From: Arthrobacter sp. | GTDB taxonomy: Bacteria > Actinomycetota > Actinomycetes > Actinomycetales > Micrococcaceae | Length of the DNA: 58,916 nt | Direction of reading: 5' to 3' | Assembly: GCF_031179385.1 (NCBI RefSeq) | Contig: NZ_JAPSHV010000006.1 | Span: 4,384-63,299 of the forward strand | Part shown: one piece after another, positions 7,424 to 15,427 of the stretch | Position numbering within the stretch: position 1 is the stretch's first letter | How the letters are laid out: each line of letters begins with the position of its first letter | Program-made: the position numbers and the translations under genes | The notes under the pieces: model-generated | Told to the model about the DNA's origin: nothing | The model's database searches: none | The model's input: the letters and a program-made list of their open reading frames with translations, nothing else

Positions 7424-8290
7424 ATGAACGACGACACCGCCGAGGCTGCCCGGCAAAGGAAGCGACGGAGCCGGGCCCACGTCCGCGGCGAGCACCGGCT
7501 CTGCCTGCCCGGCAGATGCCCCGATGCGCCACAACGGGACGGCGGCGAGCACGTCACAACCGTCACGCCGGTCACAGATGTCACGGTCACGAGCAACCAT
7601 GGCGCTCAACACCCAACCATTACAACCGGGACCACCGAAGCCCGCCACCGCGAAGTGCGCGCCCTCGAACTTTCCGCCGACGGATGGTCACTCGACCGCA
7701 TAGCCGCCGAACTTGGGTACGCCGACAGGTCCGGCGCGTTCCGGGCAGTCAGCCGCGCGCTGTCCAAGCGGGCCGCCGCGTCAGTTGAGGAGTTGCGGGC
7801 CATGGCCGATGCTGAACTGGAGGTCCTACGGCAGCGGTTGTACCAGCTCATGGAGCTGCCGGGAATTCATGCGGACACCGCCCTAAAAGCGATCAACCAG
7901 GTTCTCAAGGTTCAGGAGCGGCGCTCCCGTCTGCATGGGTTGGACGCCGGAGCCCGCGGGGTGGGGGCGGAACCGGTCGGGACGTCCGGTCACAAGAACA
8001 ATTTCGCAGGCCCGAAAGGATTCTTTTTGGTTGTCGACGGTGCCCCCGTGCGTGATCTTCTGCCGTACGGCGAGATGACCGTAAACGCGAACCCCGGCGC
8101 GCACGACTTACAGCCGCCCGTCCCGGCAATAGTGATCAATCCGGCAACCCTCGTATCCGACGAGTCAGTGCGGTCGATCATCACGGGCGGGGGTCTGATT
8201 CTCGATGGTGGGTATTTCTCCATCCCTGCGGAGTCGATCAGCGCCCTTCTCATAACGGAGTTGCGGGAGCGAACCGGCCCCGCGGAGTAG
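7424..8290 (+). CDS. Helix-turn-helix protein, possibly terminase-small-subunit-like
   Basis: This 288-residue protein begins with a basic segment and CLPGRCPDAP, then a helix-turn-helix (WSLDRIAAELGYADRSGAFR) and a helical region with ALKAINQVLKVQERRSRLHG. That helical motif is common in actinophage small-terminase-like and HTH proteins. The C-terminal 100 residues are unlike known terminases. A second repeat array (GTCAC units at 7552-7590) encodes TTVTPVTDVTVT. It lies 24 bases after the ATPase gene and probably belongs to the same unit. If it really recognises packaging or origin sequence, the repeat arrays are obvious targets. The family call is tentative. Confidence 0.6.
   Translation: MNDDTAEAARQRKRRSRAHVRGEHRLCLPGRCPDAPQRDGGEHVTTVTPVTDVTVTSNHGAQHPTITTGTTEARHREVRALELSADGWSLDRIAAELGYADRSGAFRAVSRALSKRAAASVEELRAMADAELEVLRQRLYQLMELPGIHADTALKAINQVLKVQERRSRLHGLDAGARGVGAEPVGTSGHKNNFAGPKGFFLVVDGAPVRDLLPYGEMTVNANPGAHDLQPPVPAIVINPATLVSDESVRSIITGGGLILDGGYFSIPAESISALLITELRERTGPAE
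7552..7590. repeat. GTCAC repeat array
   Basis: Five GTCAC units occur within 39 bases (CGTCACAACCGTCACGCCGG, then TCACAGATGTCACGGTCACG), encoding an alternating V-T stretch in the HTH protein. It resembles the GTTACC array 450 bases upstream in unit length and protein output. Confidence 0.5.
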
Positions 8291-8306
8291 GCCATGGGGG
8301 CGCGGC

Positions 8307-8486
8307 GTGAAATCCGGCGGATACCTCAACCACGGCGGTTCTACAGGGTCAGAACCGTTCTCTATCGTGGGGATCCCAACGGCGAACCATTGGGACAATC
8401 CCGAGATCGTCAGTATGCCGGGGGATTACCTCGGCGATGACGTGCAGGAGTTCTGGTCCAGGACGTCCGGGTATCCGGCCCCCTAA
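8307..8486 (+). CDS. Possible small hypothetical protein (59 aa)
   Basis: A GTG start at 8307 with GGGGGCG upstream opens a 59-codon frame (start VKSGGYLNHGGSTG, end EFWSRTSGYPAP) 16 bases after the HTH gene. No family is recognised. The 5' part overlaps a 45-bp stretch similar to the ligase gene on the other strand (8315-8333 identical to 11114-11132), so the frame may be an accident of recombined sequence. Confidence 0.3.
   Translation: MKSGGYLNHGGSTGSEPFSIVGIPTANHWDNPEIVSMPGDYLGDDVQEFWSRTSGYPAP
8315..8333. repeat. 19-bp identity with the DNA ligase gene (11114-11132)
   Basis: CGGCGGATACCTCAACCAC is identical at both places and the similarity continues imperfectly through GCGGTT..ACAGGGTCAG.ACCGT for about 45 bp. 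Read on the minus strand this copy encodes VVEVSAG, matching VVEVSAD in the intact ligase. It is best read as a scrap of a ligase gene. Confidence 0.6.
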
Positions 8487-9089
<603 letters not shown>

Positions 9090-9767
9090 ATGCCAGCTGT
9101 GCCCGATGACCTGCGAGGAAGATTCGATCAGTGGACCGCGGACGGGCGACCACAACAAGAGGCTTTTGGCTGGAAAGAACAGAACTGGCAGAGATACCTG
9201 GGCGCCTACAGCATCCTCGAAAAGCTTCCGAATCCCGTTGACCGTGCTGGCGTCCTGGAGACATTCGAGTGCGTCGATGACCCGAACTCCGCCCTCGACG
9301 CTTACATCGCCAGCTACCTCTGGGGTTACGCTAGGGCGGGCTTCGGACCTTACCGGGCCGAGCAGGTCATTCGGCTGAACACCGACCCGGAGAACGGGAA
9401 GGATTTCGCCGCCGAGCTGCATACGCTCGCCCAGATCGCCATGAAGGACGGGGGAACCGCTGCGTTCGAGCACGTCGTGAACAAACGGCAACACGACAGG
9501 ATGTTCTTCCACGAGTGGGGGCCCTCTTTCGCGACCAAGTTCATCAGCTTCGCTACCAAGGCCTCAAGTCAGGTGCCCACCACGCCGATCATGGACAGGA
9601 TCGTCGTGGGATGGTTCCGCAAGCACTACAGAGAGGTCGGCGCGCTCTGGCTCAACTGGAACAGCACCAGCAGCTACCGCCGATACACCGAGTGCATGGG
9701 TGAATGGGCGGAAGAGTTGAGCATTGAGCCGGAGCAGGTCGAACAACTGATTTTCAGGCGGGGATAG
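9090..9767 (+). CDS. OGG-fold (HhH-GPD-like) protein
   Basis: This 225-residue protein resembles the small actinobacterial proteins annotated as 8-oxoguanine DNA glycosylase OGG fold. It has WGYARAGFGPYRAEQVIRLN, then GPSFATKFISFATKA and PIMDRIVVGWFRK, the pattern (K-F-x-x-F near a conserved I-x-D-R) of that family. Classical HhH-GPD Lys/Asp catalytic residues cannot be assigned with confidence, so enzyme activity is uncertain. ATG 9090 follows GGGGGAGACACC. It stands alone on the plus strand, with an HTH gene 200 bases downstream and a ligase nearby on the opposite strand, suggesting DNA repair or DNA-based defence. Confidence 0.6.
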   Translation: MPAVPDDLRGRFDQWTADGRPQQEAFGWKEQNWQRYLGAYSILEKLPNPVDRAGVLETFECVDDPNSALDAYIASYLWGYARAGFGPYRAEQVIRLNTDPENGKDFAAELHTLAQIAMKDGGTAAFEHVVNKRQHDRMFFHEWGPSFATKFISFATKASSQVPTTPIMDRIVVGWFRKHYREVGALWLNWNSTSSYRRYTECMGEWAEELSIEPEQVEQLIFRRG

Positions 9768-9973
9768 GTGCTGCAGCGCAGACGCTAGCTGCATCCCCGG
9801 CATAGACGGGATCTGAATCAGGATTGCCAAGATCGGGCGCCATTTCCTATGGCTCGTCTTTCAACAAGATCCCGCAGTGCCGGCACATTGACGCCGGGAG
9901 CTGTGTGGTGCAGCCTCCGGCCCCACCTTTATTGACGAGGACATTGGAGATTGAGCAGAGGAGTACCCGTCGC

Positions 9974-10216
9974 ATGGCCGCACAGGAATCGTCTCGCTTC
10001 CTGACCATCAAGAACGTCGCGGCTGAGCTGGCGACGAGTGAATCCCAGATCCGGGCCATTATTGCCTCCGGTGATCTTCCTGCCATTCAGATTGGTGGCC
10101 GCGGGCAGTGGCGCATTGAACGGGCCAAGCTCGAGGGCTACATCGCTGACGCCTACACCCGCACAGCCGAAGCCCTCCAGCGAGGAGTAAAGCTCACAGA
10201 CGAAGGCGAAGACTAG
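9974..10216 (+). CDS. BldC/excisionase-like helix-turn-helix protein
   Basis: This 80-residue protein has a single MerR-like winged HTH: FLTIKNVAAELATSESQIRA, then LPAIQIGGRGQWRIERAKLE and GYIADAY. It resembles the AlpA/BldC-like actinobacterial family annotated as excisionase-family DNA-binding. The frame is open from 9824, but ATG 9974 begins the conserved part and has AGAGGAG ten bases upstream. The 206 bases before it show a TTGACG -35-like box and no gene. It is convergent with the gene ending at 10221. Role: transcription or recombination accessory, not resolvable. Confidence 0.75.
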   Translation: MAAQESSRFLTIKNVAAELATSESQIRAIIASGDLPAIQIGGRGQWRIERAKLEGYIADAYTRTAEALQRGVKLTDEGED

Positions 10217-10220
10217 CCCG

Positions 10221-10547
10221 TCACTGCTTCTTGTCGGGCGGCGCCGGGGTGACCGCGCTGCGCCACACCCACCCTTCACGGTGAATCTTAATTGCCGGTT
10301 CGAAGAACCCAATGCGGATCGCTGTTGCCGTCCATGCCGTTGCTTGGGCTTGCACCAGGTACGCCTGTGAGGGGTAGCGGATCCACACGTGCACAGACCG
10401 TGGCGGTTGGAACTCGTGCGCTGGATGGTGCTCCAGGTCGAGCTCGGCCTCGGTGAGCATTATAGGCTCCTCGCGCATCACGAAACGCTCAATCCAATCA
10501 TCCAGAAGCCGGTCATAGTAGGCCCTATATCGCTTGTTCTCGCCCAT
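10221..10547 (-). CDS. Hypothetical protein (108 aa) downstream of a LexA box
   Basis: The protein MGENKRYRAYYDRLLDDW... has an N-terminal charged helix and a C-terminal small beta-rich part (VHVWIRYPSQAYLVQAQATA, then IHREGWVWRSAV). Similar short proteins occur on actinobacterial plasmids and islands; I cannot give a function. ATG 10547 is chosen over the longer frame (to 10634) because GGAGG lies eight bases upstream. The closest promoter region upstream (10548-10828) contains a perfect LexA box at 10765-10780 and a long inverted repeat at 10687-10732, so SOS induction of this gene is plausible. Confidence 0.7.
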   Translation of the reverse strand: MGENKRYRAYYDRLLDDWIERFVMREEPIMLTEAELDLEHHPAHEFQPPRSVHVWIRYPSQAYLVQAQATAWTATAIRIGFFEPAIKIHREGWVWRSAVTPAPPDKKQ

Positions 10548-10686
10548 TCCTGACACCTCCGCCTTCCCGCTCCAAGCCGTCGGCGAACTACCCAGCCGCC
10601 CTTCAGGATTGGTCCGTAGGCTGGGTATCAGCACATCGATCCCCCATCGGTGATGCGAGCGAGGGTTTACGAGACTGGACTCTCCT

Positions 10687-10732
10687 GGTGCCGGCCCCGT
10701 ACGTTTCCCCCATTCGTACGGTCGCCGGCACC
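10687..10732. repeat. Large interrupted inverted repeat between LexA box and 10547 gene
   Basis: GGTGCCGGC (10687-10695) pairs with GCCGGCACC (10724-10732), and inside it GTACG (10699-10703) pairs with CGTAC (10715-10719). There is no T run on either side, so it is not a standard terminator. It may be an RNA leader structure or a protein-binding site. Confidence 0.6.
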
Positions 10733-10764
10733 ACTCTCTTAACCGATGGGGACTCCGTTTTAAT

Positions 10765-10780
10765 TAGAACATTTGTTCTA
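10765..10780. promoter_or_regulatory. LexA (SOS) box
   Basis: TAGAACATTTGTTCTA is a perfect 16-bp palindrome with the GAAC-N4-GTTC core of Gram-positive/actinobacterial LexA operators. Leftward transcription would reach the 108-aa gene at 10547. No gene of convincing quality starts to the right. Confidence 0.75.
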
Positions 10781-10828
10781 TCAGAAGGTGCTGACGTTTC
10801 CCGACGAACGATCAAAAGAGGGCGGGAC

Positions 10829-10978
10829 TTAGGAGTGATCGGCGCGGATCGTGATCAGCTGCGCACCTTCCGGGATGGCAGCGTCCAGGGCAGCTCGGGC
10901 TTCGCCATAGGTGGTGCCGCTGGCGCTGATTCGGCTGGTCTGAGCGTCTGGTGTGCGGATGGTCCCGGTGATTTCCAT
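10829..10978 (-). CDS. Small protein (49 aa) downstream of the DNA ligase
   Basis: ATG 10978 to TAA 10829 encodes MEITGTIRTPDAQTSRISAS, then GTTYGEARAALDAAIPEGAQ and LITIRADHS. It starts 22 bases after the ligase stop on the same strand, has GC-rich third positions and an orderly beta-alpha-beta composition. I read it as a real small gene co-transcribed with the ligase. The ribosome site (GGTGTCAAGA) is weak. No family is recognised. Confidence 0.6.
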   Translation of the reverse strand: MEITGTIRTPDAQTSRISASGTTYGEARAALDAAIPEGAQLITIRADHS

Positions 10979-11000
10979 TCTTGACACCGTACCCGCCCGG

Positions 11001-12017
11001 TCAACGGAGGCGGTTCAAATGCACAGGAACCACGACACTGGCGGGATCGAGCTCCGGTCGGGCCCTGATGTAGCGCAGGGCATGCCGGAACGAGGAGCCT
11101 GAGAAGGCAGTATCGGCGGATACCTCAACCACCAGCGGTTCGACCAGGGTCAGGACCGTCGTGGAGCTGGTGCTGTTGAACCGGTCGATCGCACCCGACT
11201 TCACCTCAGTAGGCCACGGATGGCCAGGATTTCCCAGTGTCAGATGGGCAGCCAGAGCCTTCGACGCCGAGGCTTTGAGCATGGAACTGCGCCCCACGAT
11301 CCGTAACTCGCCGTCGATGCGCAGTCCGGCCACAACCATCTCCGGGCGGCTGATGGGTCCGATGACCGCCGCGCATACGACGTCGAGGGTTGTGCGGTGC
11401 TTGACCTTCAACCACTGCCGCTCATTGCCCTGGTATTCCTGCCCGGCTCCCTTGATGACAAGCCCTTCGATCCCGGTTACGGGCATCGTGTCGAACCACC
11501 TGGTCGCTTTAGCCAGGTCTGTGGTGGTGGGGGAGAGGTCCAATGGTGGTTCCCACCAGGACGCGAGTTCCTCCAATAGCTCCCGCCGGTCACTAAATTG
11601 GAAAGTCCGGATGTCGGTGCCGGCGGCCTGCAAGAGGTCGAACGCCACGAAAGACGCGGGACGCTCACTCACCAGGGTGGGCAGGTGCTTCTTGGAAGTG
11701 ACGAGTCGTTTCTGCAGCGCCTCGAAGTTGAGCCGGTCATCGGTCCAAATGACTGCTTCACCATCGACGATGAAGCCCGGCGGGATATGGTCCTCAGCGG
11801 CGGCCGTCAGATCGGGGAAGTACCGGGTGAGGTCCTTGCCCTGACGCGACCACAGGACGGTCGAATCCTCGGTCCGGACAATTCCGAGGCGGTAACCGTC
11901 CCATTTCGGCTCATACACGCACCCGCCAGGCAGGGCATCGGGTGCAGGAAGTTTCGGCACCGCCCGGGCCAACGCCAGCGCCGGCGGTGCTCCGGGTTCG
12001 AGCGGCACGCTCTCCAT
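11001..12017 (-). CDS. ATP-dependent DNA ligase (LigC/LigD-ligase-like)
   Basis: This 338-residue enzyme has the nucleotidyltransferase motifs in order: motif I EPKWDGYR with the AMP-accepting Lys38, motif III SFVAFDLLQ near 125, motif IV IEGLVIKG near 185, motif V RQWLKVKHR near 200, then a C-terminal OB-fold (VAGLRIDGELRIVGRSS). It seals DNA nicks using ATP and is distinct from the essential NAD-dependent LigA. No polymerase or nuclease domain of full LigD and no Ku gene are present here. Genes of this type are common in actinobacterial accessory regions. Its 3' end (11114-11132) matches a scrap at 8315. The 209 bases upstream (12018-12226) hold nothing recognisable. Confidence 0.9.
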   Translation of the reverse strand: MESVPLEPGAPPALALARAVPKLPAPDALPGGCVYEPKWDGYRLGIVRTEDSTVLWSRQGKDLTRYFPDLTAAAEDHIPPGFIVDGEAVIWTDDRLNFEALQKRLVTSKKHLPTLVSERPASFVAFDLLQAAGTDIRTFQFSDRRELLEELASWWEPPLDLSPTTTDLAKATRWFDTMPVTGIEGLVIKGAGQEYQGNERQWLKVKHRTTLDVVCAAVIGPISRPEMVVAGLRIDGELRIVGRSSMLKASASKALAAHLTLGNPGHPWPTEVKSGAIDRFNSTSSTTVLTLVEPLVVEVSADTAFSGSSFRHALRYIRARPELDPASVVVPVHLNRLR

Positions 12018-12226
12018 CGACCCATTATTGCCCTCGAACTAGGCTGTGCACGCCCACCGCTCGATCGAGGTGAGACTCCCAATGTTAGTGAGGTGGTGGG
12101 TGTGTGTAGGCGGTCAGAACGGTTCCTGCTGTCCACGTGGGTGCGGGACAAGCAGCGAAGCGGAGGGAGCTTGTGCCGTACACAGGGTGGGCAGGAGGCA
12201 GACTCCTACGTATCCCCAGCGGACCG

Positions 12227-13138
12227 TCATCCCACGTCCAAGGGCATACGTGGGATATCCGTTGGCATGCGGGTATTCATCCACTGAACGCCTTCCATGA
12301 CCCCGCCGAACGGATAAAGGTGATAAAGGGCGGTTCCGAGGTTCCCGCCGTCCATCCCGGCCGTGATGTGATCCCAATAGCGCTCAGGACTGACGCGGTG
12401 GTCAGGGTTGCCCACCGACAGCCCATATCTCCGGGCGATAGCTGCCGATGGCACCGAGCCAAACTGCTTGGCGTACCTCAGGAGCTTTCCGACACTGGCC
12501 GGCCCCGGAACACCAATGCGGACCGGCGCGTCGATTCCTTCACGGCGCAGGCGCTCCATCCACTGCACAACGGCATCGGCATCGAATCCGAATTGGGTCG
12601 TAATCTCGACCGAGCAACCCGCATCCTGAAGAAAGCCGAACTTCCATTTCAAACAACGCCAGAGCGTGTCGGTGTCGACCTTAGGGTGTCCTTCTGGATA
12701 CCCCACGATACCCACCTGGCGGATGAAATGGCGTTCCAGGAGATCGCTTCTCAGGAGGGCCAGCGAGTCCTCAAAGGGACCGGCAGGGACGGCCGGGTCA
12801 CCGCCCACAAGGATTATCCGCGACGGGGCTGCTTCTGCAACCAGGGCGTCGAGAAGATAATCGCGGTCCCGCTCGGAGCGCAGGCGGCGCGAGGAAATAA
12901 TCGGGACGGGCTCGAAACCGCATGCTCGTATTACCCGTGCAGCTTCGATGCGCTGGGCGTGATCCTCATTTCCCAGGAACGCGATGTTGATCGGCGTTCC
13001 CGGTGGAATGGTAGCCTTGGCGGCCTCGACTTGCGCGATGTCTTTGGCTGCCACCTCCAGGGCGTAAGGCATCAGAGCGATGGAACTCGCCCTATCAACA
13101 ATCTCCAAATTGGCTCCCCTCAGGGATGTACTTGCCAT
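12227..13138 (-). CDS. Methylenetetrahydrofolate reductase-family protein
   Basis: The protein has about 303 residues from ATG 13138 (GGAG ten bases upstream; the longer frame to 13234 adds an unlikely basic leader). It shows an MTHFR-like TIM barrel: PYALEVAAKDIAQVEAAKAT, NIAFLGNEDHAQRIEAARVI, SRIILVGGDPAVPAGPFEDS, VGIVGYPEGHPKVDTDT and ITTQFGFDADAVVQWMERLR, which correspond to the folate/FAD-binding strands. The family reduces 5,10-methylene-THF to 5-methyl-THF or works in reverse in demethylation pathways. The strand sequence is diverged from housekeeping MetF. It follows SufS-SufU on the same strand with a 156-base gap. A second one-carbon gene, thyA, lies 5 kb away on the same element. 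Confidence 0.85.
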   Translation of the reverse strand: MASTSLRGANLEIVDRASSIALMPYALEVAAKDIAQVEAAKATIPPGTPINIAFLGNEDHAQRIEAARVIRACGFEPVPIISSRRLRSERDRDYLLDALVAEAAPSRIILVGGDPAVPAGPFEDSLALLRSDLLERHFIRQVGIVGYPEGHPKVDTDTLWRCLKWKFGFLQDAGCSVEITTQFGFDADAVVQWMERLRREGIDAPVRIGVPGPASVGKLLRYAKQFGSVPSAAIARRYGLSVGNPDHRVSPERYWDHITAGMDGGNLGTALYHLYPFGGVMEGVQWMNTRMPTDIPRMPLDVG

Positions 13139-13294
13139 GCGGTGTCTTCTCCAGAAACGTTGGGTGGGCATGGAGTATCTGCTGTCGCCGGTTAGGACGA
13201 CAGACTGAAAGTGAAAGGAGGCCCCGGCCCTCACGAACAGCCAAGGCCTGGACCTGTTCGATCAGGAAGAACTGACCGCCTCTGCGGTGGGCTG

Positions 13295-13828
13295 CTATCC
13301 CTTTGTAGGAGCGATAAGGCGCGTCATCGCTTCATTCTCACCACCGGCGTCGGGAGCGGCAGCACCATTTCCGGTGTCCATTGCCGGCGTGATCTGTTCG
13401 AGAGCGCCTTCCGCGGCGACCCAGGCGAGCATCGCGCATTTGACGCGTGCCGGGTAGCGGGAGACGCCTTCCAATGATGCGGCATCACCGAGAAGTTCCG
13501 GATCGCCCTGTGTGGTTCCGCGGGAGCGGAGCATCTGGCGGAAAGCATCCACGCGGGCCTGAAGGTCCCTGGCGGACAGTGTGGTGGCCAGTTCGTGCAG
13601 CATGGAGGCGGAGGCCATCGAGATCGCGCATCCGGATCCTTGCCAACGCAGGCTCTGTACCGCTTTACTCTGAACGGTGACCCTGACCGTGATCTCGTCT
13701 CCGCAGACCGGGTTGAGTTGATGGGATTCGCCCGTAGCGTCGATGGTGTCCTGGGGTGGGAGGCCACTGCCGTTTCTGGCGCGAGAGTGGTCAAGGATGA
13801 TCTCTTGATATAGCGCTTCCAAACTCAT
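13295..13828 (-). CDS. sufU: SufU-type iron-sulfur cluster assembly / sulfur-relay protein
   Basis: This 177-residue NifU/IscU-like protein has the three conserved cysteines C42 (NPVCGDEI, with Asp44), C67 (GSGCAIS) and C131 (RVKCAMLAW). The insertion between the second and third cysteines is typical of Zn-containing SufU, which accepts persulfide sulfur from SufS. The C-terminal 25 residues are a Gly/Ala-rich tail. Its ATG overlaps the SufS stop by 4 bp (ATGA), so the two are translated together. No sufBCD genes are adjacent, so this is an unlinked, island-borne SufSU pair. Confidence 0.93.
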   Translation of the reverse strand: MSLEALYQEIILDHSRARNGSGLPPQDTIDATGESHQLNPVCGDEITVRVTVQSKAVQSLRWQGSGCAISMASASMLHELATTLSARDLQARVDAFRQMLRSRGTTQGDPELLGDAASLEGVSRYPARVKCAMLAWVAAEGALEQITPAMDTGNGAAAPDAGGENEAMTRLIAPTKG

Positions 13829-15156
13829 TTGCCTACCCCAAAGTAGGGCCGCACTCCGGATAAAGCCGCCAGGAACTCATCAATGTCGTCAGTGGTGTTG
13901 TAGAGGTAGGCGCTGGCTCGGGTGGATGCGCTCAAGCCGAGTCTGCGGTGCAGAGGCTGAGCGCAATGGTGTCCCACCCGAACTGCTACGCCTAGGCTGT
14001 CCAGGTACTGGCCGACGTCGTGGGCATGCACTCCCTCAACGTCGAAGGCAGCCAAACCGATTCGTGGTTCACCTGCGGGTGGACCGAGCAACTTCACACC
14101 TCTGATCGCGGTAATCCCTTCAGCCAGGCGCTGGCCCAGGACCGTGACCGATGCGTGGATGCGGTCCATGCCAATGCCGTCGAGGTATTGCACCGCGGCG
14201 GCCAGGCCGACCGCTTGCCCAACCGGCTGAGTGCCGGCCTCAAAACGCTGCGGCGCGGCCAGATACTCAGCCCGCTCCATCGTTACGGTGGTGATCATAG
14301 AGCCGCCCGTGTGAACCGGTGGGAGCGCATCCAACAAGCCACGGCGACCGTAGAGAACACCGATGCCGGTTGGTCCGAGCATTTTATGGCCCGAGAAGAC
14401 CGCGAAGTCCACGTCCAACGACGGCAGGCCCAACGGCATGTGTGGGGCTGACTGACAAGCGTCAAGGACGACGAGGGCACCCACCCGGCGGGCCAACTGA
14501 ACCAGCTCGTGCACGGGGGCGACGGAGCCGAGCACATTGGACGTGTGGGCGAAGGCAACTACCTTCGTCTGCGGCCCGATGAGGCGTTCAGCTTCCTCCA
14601 AGCGAAGCGACCCCGCCGCGTCTACCGGTATGAAACGCAGGACGGCTCCCGTGCGGAAGGCCAGCTCCTGCCAAGGGATGAGGTTTGCATGGTGCTCCAG
14701 TTCCGTGACGACAATTTCGTCCCCGGGCTTCAGCGCCAGTTGCCGTATTTCCTGACCACCGCGCCCGCGCTCGGCCCAGATGCTCGCATTGCCCAAAGCC
14801 TGCGCGATGAGGTTGATGCCCGCCGTTGCGTTGGCGGTCCAAACCAGTTCTTCCGGCGCGGCACGCACGAACGCCGCTACTGTCGTTCGTGCGTCTTCGA
14901 AAGCGTCAGTGGCACGTACGGCAAGTTCATGGGCACCGCGGTGCACCGCGGCATTGCACGTCTCATAAAACTCCCGCTCGGCCTCAAGGACCCAGCGGGG
15001 CTTCTGGGAGGTCGCCCCCGAATCCAGGTAGACCAGCCGCCTGCCGTGGATCTCCTGATGAAGGGCGGGAAAGTCCTGCTGAATGATGCGTACATCATCA
15101 TCGGTGAGACCAGCGGGCTGCGCCAGTACTGCGTGAAGGTCGTTATTGACGGTCAT
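13825..15156 (-). CDS. sufS: SufS-type cysteine desulfurase
   Basis: The 443-residue PLP enzyme moves sulfur from cysteine to SufU. It shows YLDSGATSQKP at the N-terminal substrate loop, VVTELEHHANLIPW, VLDACQSAPHMPLGLPSLDVD, the PLP lysine in FAVFSGHKMLGPTGIGVLYG (near 258) and the catalytic cysteine in VRVGHHCAQPLH (near 398). ATG 15156 has AGGAG eight bases upstream and is preferred to the open extension to 15228. It heads a SufS-SufU-MTHFR gene line. The 271 bases upstream to the MarR gene show no gene or clear promoter. Full length and apparently intact. Confidence 0.94.
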   Translation of the reverse strand: MTVNNDLHAVLAQPAGLTDDDVRIIQQDFPALHQEIHGRRLVYLDSGATSQKPRWVLEAEREFYETCNAAVHRGAHELAVRATDAFEDARTTVAAFVRAAPEELVWTANATAGINLIAQALGNASIWAERGRGGQEIRQLALKPGDEIVVTELEHHANLIPWQELAFRTGAVLRFIPVDAAGSLRLEEAERLIGPQTKVVAFAHTSNVLGSVAPVHELVQLARRVGALVVLDACQSAPHMPLGLPSLDVDFAVFSGHKMLGPTGIGVLYGRRGLLDALPPVHTGGSMITTVTMERAEYLAAPQRFEAGTQPVGQAVGLAAAVQYLDGIGMDRIHASVTVLGQRLAEGITAIRGVKLLGPPAGEPRIGLAAFDVEGVHAHDVGQYLDSLGVAVRVGHHCAQPLHRRLGLSASTRASAYLYNTTDDIDEFLAALSGVRPYFGVGK

Positions 15157-15427
15157 GGACCGGGCTCCTAAAGCTGGAGGACATCGCTGGAACCAATCAG
15201 CGCGTGATGGGTTCGATAACAAGGGCAAGCACGGTGGGCGGCCCAGAGGCGTGGGTTAGCGGTCAGTCACGCTGTGAGCGCCTGGTCGGCTGGAATTCGC
15301 GGACGCTAGAGCTGCGCGGCACCCATCGACGCGGAACCCGCAAAGCTGGGGCCTTACACCTCGAAGGGGCTGTGCTTTGGCGGCAGACATACGTGAAGTG
15401 CCGGCATCGCATGCAGGCGGGTAATTC

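Noticed and set aside
10688-10984. 98-aa plus frame
   Set aside because: It runs through the inverted repeat and the LexA box and is opposite the better 49-aa minus-strand gene.
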